A stretch of DNA of 64,000 bases from Thermoguttaceae bacterium (lineage in GTDB: Bacteria > Planctomycetota > Planctomycetia > Pirellulales > Thermoguttaceae). Of the stretch, positions 57,619 through 64,000 are shown piece by piece. Positions within the stretch are counted from its first letter, which is position 1. Each line of letters begins with the position of its first letter. The notes below the pieces were generated by a model. It had not been told where the DNA came from. It ran no database searches and worked only from the letters and a program-made list of their open reading frames with translations. Made by a program: the position numbers and the translations under genes. The stretch is from assembly GCA_017447745.1 (NCBI GenBank), contig JAFSMW010000148.1:1-64000 (forward strand). Reading direction: 5' to 3'.

Positions 57619-57870
57619 GTTAGAGGCAATAGGCAATAGACAGTAGACAATAGTGTTTCGCCTACGGCGAATTTAAAACTAATGCCTTCACCCTATTTCC
57701 TAAACTACAGTCTCCGTGGGGGGTAACCCACATGAGAATTAGATTTATGAGGCGCTTGCGCTCTACTGCCTCCGTGGGTTAAAACTCACGGCTACTGATA
57801 TTGAACCGCTAAAGCGGTTCTAGCGGATGCGCTTCGCGCCTATTGCCTACTGCCTATTGCCTAAATAATC
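57619..57870. repeat. Repeat-filled intergenic region with double-hairpin copy D
   Basis: GGCAATA heptamers (57624-57650), a TTCGCC/GGCGAA hairpin (57657-57671), a partial first hairpin (57711-57732), a GCGCTTGCGC core (57752-57761), double-hairpin copy D in forward orientation (57770-57840; CCGTGGGTTAAAACTCACGG, then GAACCGCTAAAGCGGTTC), and CCTATTG heptamers up to the next gene. Almost the whole gap is repeats. Confidence 0.85.
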
Positions 57871-58584
57871 ATGAGAGTATACTTCCTCCTTGAAGACAGC
57901 CGATCCTTTTTTGAAACTCTGCCGTGCTGGCTGAGCATTCTCAAGCCGACGTATCGACGCGTGCCGGAAATAAATCGCATTTACGATGGAGATTGTTACG
58001 TCATGAAAAGCGGCTGCGGATTCCCTCGAATTCTGGGCGTTGACCCGCACTCGCCGGCGCAGAACGTCTTGGGAGCCACCATCACCGACATCAACCGTTA
58101 CGGCAACATCGACCGGCTGGTTCTGGTTTTCGATTCCGACGACGTCCCCATCGGGAAACGTTACCGCATGGCGATTCAGGCGATTAAATCCTATCCTGGC
58201 GGGCTGAAATGCCCGTTCAGCATCTTTCTGGTCAACCACTGCTTTGAAACGTGGCTGCTGGGAAATCGGGATATGTACCCCAAAGGACACATTCCATACG
58301 ACTTCCAGCCGTTTGACGAGTATTACAACGTCTCGACTCACGATCCGGAGAAGATGCTCGGCGTTGAGGAATATCTCACCACGTCGCTTTTCCATGCAGA
58401 GTATCTGCGTCAGATGCTCCTGACGCAGAAAGTCAACTATTCCAAACGCAACCCGGGCGCGGTCTGCACCCGGGCGTATCTGGAAGCCCTCCGTCAACGC
58501 GTCGCCGCTCTGGACGAACACCACAGACCGGAAGGACACTTGAATTCGCTCAAACGTTTCTTTGACTTTCTTGACAGACTCTAA
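57871..58584 (+). CDS. TOPRIM-like orphan protein (DUF4276/RloB-like, tentative)
   Basis: 237 residues, no signal peptide. It shows the layout of small TOPRIM-fold nucleases: an early beta strand with Glu (VYFLLEDS), a hydrophobic strand ending in acidic residues (RLVLVFDSDD), and CFETWLLGN, resembling the FEAWLL motif of DUF4276 proteins. The C-terminal half is unrecognised. Relatives occur in defence loci, but no partner ATPase is next to it, so function is open. The gene lies between a repeat-filled gap and a terminator, alone on its strand. Confidence 0.6.
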   Translation: MRVYFLLEDSRSFFETLPCWLSILKPTYRRVPEINRIYDGDCYVMKSGCGFPRILGVDPHSPAQNVLGATITDINRYGNIDRLVLVFDSDDVPIGKRYRMAIQAIKSYPGGLKCPFSIFLVNHCFETWLLGNRDMYPKGHIPYDFQPFDEYYNVSTHDPEKMLGVEEYLTTSLFHAEYLRQMLLTQKVNYSKRNPGAVCTRAYLEALRQRVAALDEHHRPEGHLNSLKRFFDFLDRL

Positions 58585-58589
58585 AAAAA

Positions 58590-58617
58590 GAATCCCACGC
58601 TTTTGAACGTGGGATTC
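58590..58617 (-). terminator. Intrinsic terminator for the minus-strand small genes
   Basis: GAATCCCACG (58590-58599) pairs with CGTGGGATTC (58608-58617). On the minus strand the stem is followed by a T-rich run (58583-58589), so it ends the gene stopping at 58672. It may also act on the TOPRIM-like gene. Confidence 0.85.
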
Positions 58618-58671
58618 AAAACGATACAAATAGTCCTGTAACGCTCCCGATATGAGTAATGACATATGCGT

Positions 58672-58842
58672 CTACTTTCGTTCAGCATTAATAGAATTAC
58701 AGAAATTAACCACGTCTTTTGTTTTGTCTGAAATTCTCTTTAGAATTCGATTTGCAGCTTTATCATTTCCTCGTCGAAAAAACACATCCGCCAGGTTTAA
58801 ACTCGTCATGCACAATGATTCTACGTCATAACATGACGACAT
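58672..58842 (-). CDS. Tiny hypothetical protein, TPR-like
   Basis: 56 residues, MSSCYDVESLCMTSLNLADV at the start and VVNFCNSINAERK at the end. The central NLADVFFRRGNDKAANRIL looks like a TPR helix pair. The ATG lies 2 bases after the stop of the upstream gene, a spacing typical of translational coupling, and a good terminator follows the stop. These support a real gene despite the small size. Alternatively it is the detached C-terminus of a once longer upstream protein. Confidence 0.5.
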   Translation of the reverse strand: MSSCYDVESLCMTSLNLADVFFRRGNDKAANRILKRISDKTKDVVNFCNSINAERK

Positions 58843-58844
58843 TT

Positions 58845-59141
58845 TTATAAGATTTCTATAATGCCGTAAAAGAACGTCGTCGCTTGTTTATGATATATTG
58901 GAATCTCAAGCAGAGAGCTTTCCAGCATAAAAATCATCTCACGAACTTGAGGATGTTTGACAACAAACTCAAAACTTAATGATAATAATTCATTTTGTAT
59001 ATTCTTGATTCTTAACGCCCCTTCTTCGTAAGAGCTAAAGAACATCTCTTTTTGGACTTCTTTATAGTCGTCAAACAGCTTATCAAGTTTTATATTCATA
59101 CGTTCATAATAACTCTTAGCGTCATTCTGCCATATCGACAA
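58845..59141 (-). CDS. Hypothetical small helical protein
   Basis: 98 residues from TTG 59141, or 84 from ATG 59099 (MNIKLDKLFDDYKEVQKEMF). Predicted helical and charged, ending FFYGIIEIL. With the TTG start it overlaps the end of the sialidase-like gene by 20 bases; with ATG it starts 23 bases after it. No family recognised. AT-rich compared with the neighbouring sialidase-like gene, which hints at a separate origin. Confidence 0.55.
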   Translation of the reverse strand: MSIWQNDAKSYYERMNIKLDKLFDDYKEVQKEMFFSSYEEGALRIKNIQNELLSLSFEFVVKHPQVREMIFMLESSLLEIPIYHKQATTFFYGIIEIL

Positions 59142-60210
59142 TGACGATTTTGGTCGTGTCCAAGCCCCAGTTCATTCTCAAGCCGGCGCAGTAGGAGATC
59201 ATGAAGCGGTTATTGTCTAAAGGCAAGATGGCGGAATAGCAGTACCAGCGCGCAGGGTCGGGGTCGGACTTGTCCAGAATCTGTTTGGTGATGAATTCCA
59301 GCTTTTCGTTGACAACCGCGACTACCAGCGGGTTGCGTTCTGCTTTGTCTTCCGTCCAGACGGCGAGGATGTTGTTGGAACCGGGAATATGCTGCAGCGT
59401 CATCGGAGCCAGCGGGGAGACAAACGGCGACTTTACCGCTTCCGTCCAGGTAGCGCCGCCGTCAGACGAGTAAGAAACGAACTGGCAGCCGGCGTCGGCG
59501 CGGATGTACATCAAAATGCGTCCGTCAGACAGAGCAATCAAACCGGGCTCCTGAAAAGCAATATTTTGCGGGTTCGGGTTGGCGGCTTCGCCGGATCTGA
59601 CCCACGTTTTGCCAGCGTCTTTGGAGATGTAACAGAACATCTTGGCGTTCCTGTTGAACTTCTCGTTGGGCAGGTTGTGCAGTGCGACCGGGATGAGCAA
59701 CGTTCCATCTTCGAGCTGTAAAATGCGAGAATTGTTTACTACATAATAGCCAATTTGATCGATAATGCAGTACGTCGGTTCAGACCACGTCTTGGCTTCG
59801 TCGGTTGAATAGCGAATGCACGGACGGCAGTTTTGCCGAGAGTGTTTATCCAGATAAATCAACGCCAGACGCCCGTCTTTGAGCCGAAGCGTAGAAACCG
59901 ACATGACGTTGAGCGACCCTTTTGGTCGAGTAACAATCGTTTCCGGCTCCGACCAGGTTTTTCCATTGTCGGACGAGTAAATTGCAACCAGATTGGCGGG
60001 TGCGTCGTCATAATTGGAATCGCCGTTGTAGCGGGAATAGACAAACATAATCCGCCCGTCCTTGAGTTTGACGAAATCGCCCTCGCTGTGACGAGGAAAC
60101 CCCTTGGTCGGGGCAAGAGTGCAAACCGTTTCTGTTTTTGCTTTTGGATAATCGGCGGCGATTACCGTAGAAGCTAACGCTATGAGGATGATTGAAAGTA
60201 AATGTTTCAT
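59122..60210 (-). CDS. Secreted BNR-repeat sialidase-like protein
   Basis: 362 residues from ATG 60210, which opens a signal peptide (MKHLLSIILIALASTVIAA). Four Asp-box repeats (S-x-D-x-G-x-T-W type) are visible: YSSDNGKTWSEP, YSTDEAKTWSEP, ISKDAGKTWVRS and YSSDGGATWTEA, indicating a six-bladed sialidase-type propeller. It may release sialic acid or another acidic sugar from host or mucin glycans, fitting a gut lifestyle. The catalytic arginines cannot be assigned with certainty, so another glycan activity is possible. Confidence 0.85.
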   Translation of the reverse strand: MKHLLSIILIALASTVIAADYPKAKTETVCTLAPTKGFPRHSEGDFVKLKDGRIMFVYSRYNGDSNYDDAPANLVAIYSSDNGKTWSEPETIVTRPKGSLNVMSVSTLRLKDGRLALIYLDKHSRQNCRPCIRYSTDEAKTWSEPTYCIIDQIGYYVVNNSRILQLEDGTLLIPVALHNLPNEKFNRNAKMFCYISKDAGKTWVRSGEAANPNPQNIAFQEPGLIALSDGRILMYIRADAGCQFVSYSSDGGATWTEAVKSPFVSPLAPMTLQHIPGSNNILAVWTEDKAERNPLVVAVVNEKLEFITKQILDKSDPDPARWYCYSAILPLDNNRFMISYCAGLRMNWGLDTTKIVIVDMAE

Positions 60211-60222
60211 GATTATGGAGTG

Positions 60223-60423
60223 TTTTGGAGTGCGACGCCTTGGCGTCGCTTTTCCATGAAAAAAAGTTAAGAAAATCCAAGTATGTCTTTCGTGCAAACA
60301 ACGTTCGAACAATAATTTTCGTTTATAGTGTATTGTTCATTACATTGTTAGCACGAATTACGTTTTTTCAGGTTAGCATCGGAACTGTTAATGAAAGCGA
60401 CGGCAAGCCGTCGCACTCCAAAA
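60223..60423. repeat. REP-like inverted pair (MITE/BIME-like)
   Basis: Two 27-base ends in inverted orientation (60223-60249 and 60397-60423). Each has TTTTGGAGTGCGACG followed by the second half of a GCGACG-type hairpin. They differ only by compensating swaps in the hairpin (GCC..GGC against GGC..GCC), so pairing is kept. About 147 AT-rich bases lie between. The right end stops exactly at the secA stop codon; the left end begins 12 bases upstream of the sialidase-like start. Confidence 0.85.

Positions 60424-64000
<3,577 letters not shown>

Overview
The window looks like the chromosome of a host-associated or anaerobic planctomycete (Pirellulales-like). This is inferred from gene content: a giant surface protein built from S8 protease, P-domain, PPC, beta-helix and GEVED modules; an anti-sigma-like/FecR-type membrane protein; a membrane-anchored Ser/Thr kinase and a PP2C phosphatase; MoxR; secreted VCBS and BNR proteins; and several tiny membrane proteins. 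No rRNA, tRNA, CRISPR array, transposase or prophage gene was seen. Both ends cut genes: the giant protein at the left and secA at the right.

Layout. 1-21339 is one reading frame of more than 7100 codons, followed by a GT39-like membrane glycosyltransferase. 23690-27609 is an accessory island: a Gln/Lys/Pro-repeat exported protein, a TGase-elicitor-type transglutaminase with DUF4384, a DUF4384-caspase protein, and a lipoprotein with a Gln/Lys tail. The transglutaminase and caspase genes carry one and two in-frame stop codons, with the reading frame otherwise kept. 27833-32962 holds ppk1 and PP2C (minus strand), then a PEGA lipoprotein and a TrmH-type methyltransferase. 33059-40057 holds a lipoprotein, rpsT, a TPR protein, hemD, a small membrane protein, coaD, moxR and panC. 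40414-42845 holds a secreted VCBS protein and a thioredoxin-like protein. 43187-47334 is a fatty-acid block: rpmF, fabD, fabG, acpP, fabF. 47462-55376 is a minus-strand envelope block: FecR-like protein, tiny coiled-coil protein, AsmA-like protein, GT39-like enzyme and a small membrane protein. 55831-60210 holds a Ser/Thr kinase, a TOPRIM-like orphan, two small coupled genes and a BNR sialidase-like protein. secA closes the window.

Intergenic DNA is unusually patterned. Many gaps carry runs of imperfect 7-bp tandem repeats, often in inverted arms around a core like CGCTTGCG. Four gaps carry a conserved double-hairpin element of about 70 bp. A REP-like inverted pair abuts the secA stop codon, and a 137-bp palindromic element lies before the VCBS gene.

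Most interesting hypothesis: the island at 23.7-27.6 kb encodes a protein-crosslinking system. A transglutaminase joins Gln to Lys side chains, and it is flanked by two exported proteins made largely of Gln and Lys repeats, one of them lipid-anchored, with a caspase-type protease alongside. This rests on composition, domain recognition and adjacency only. The in-frame stops mean the enzymes may be decaying in this strain or need readthrough.
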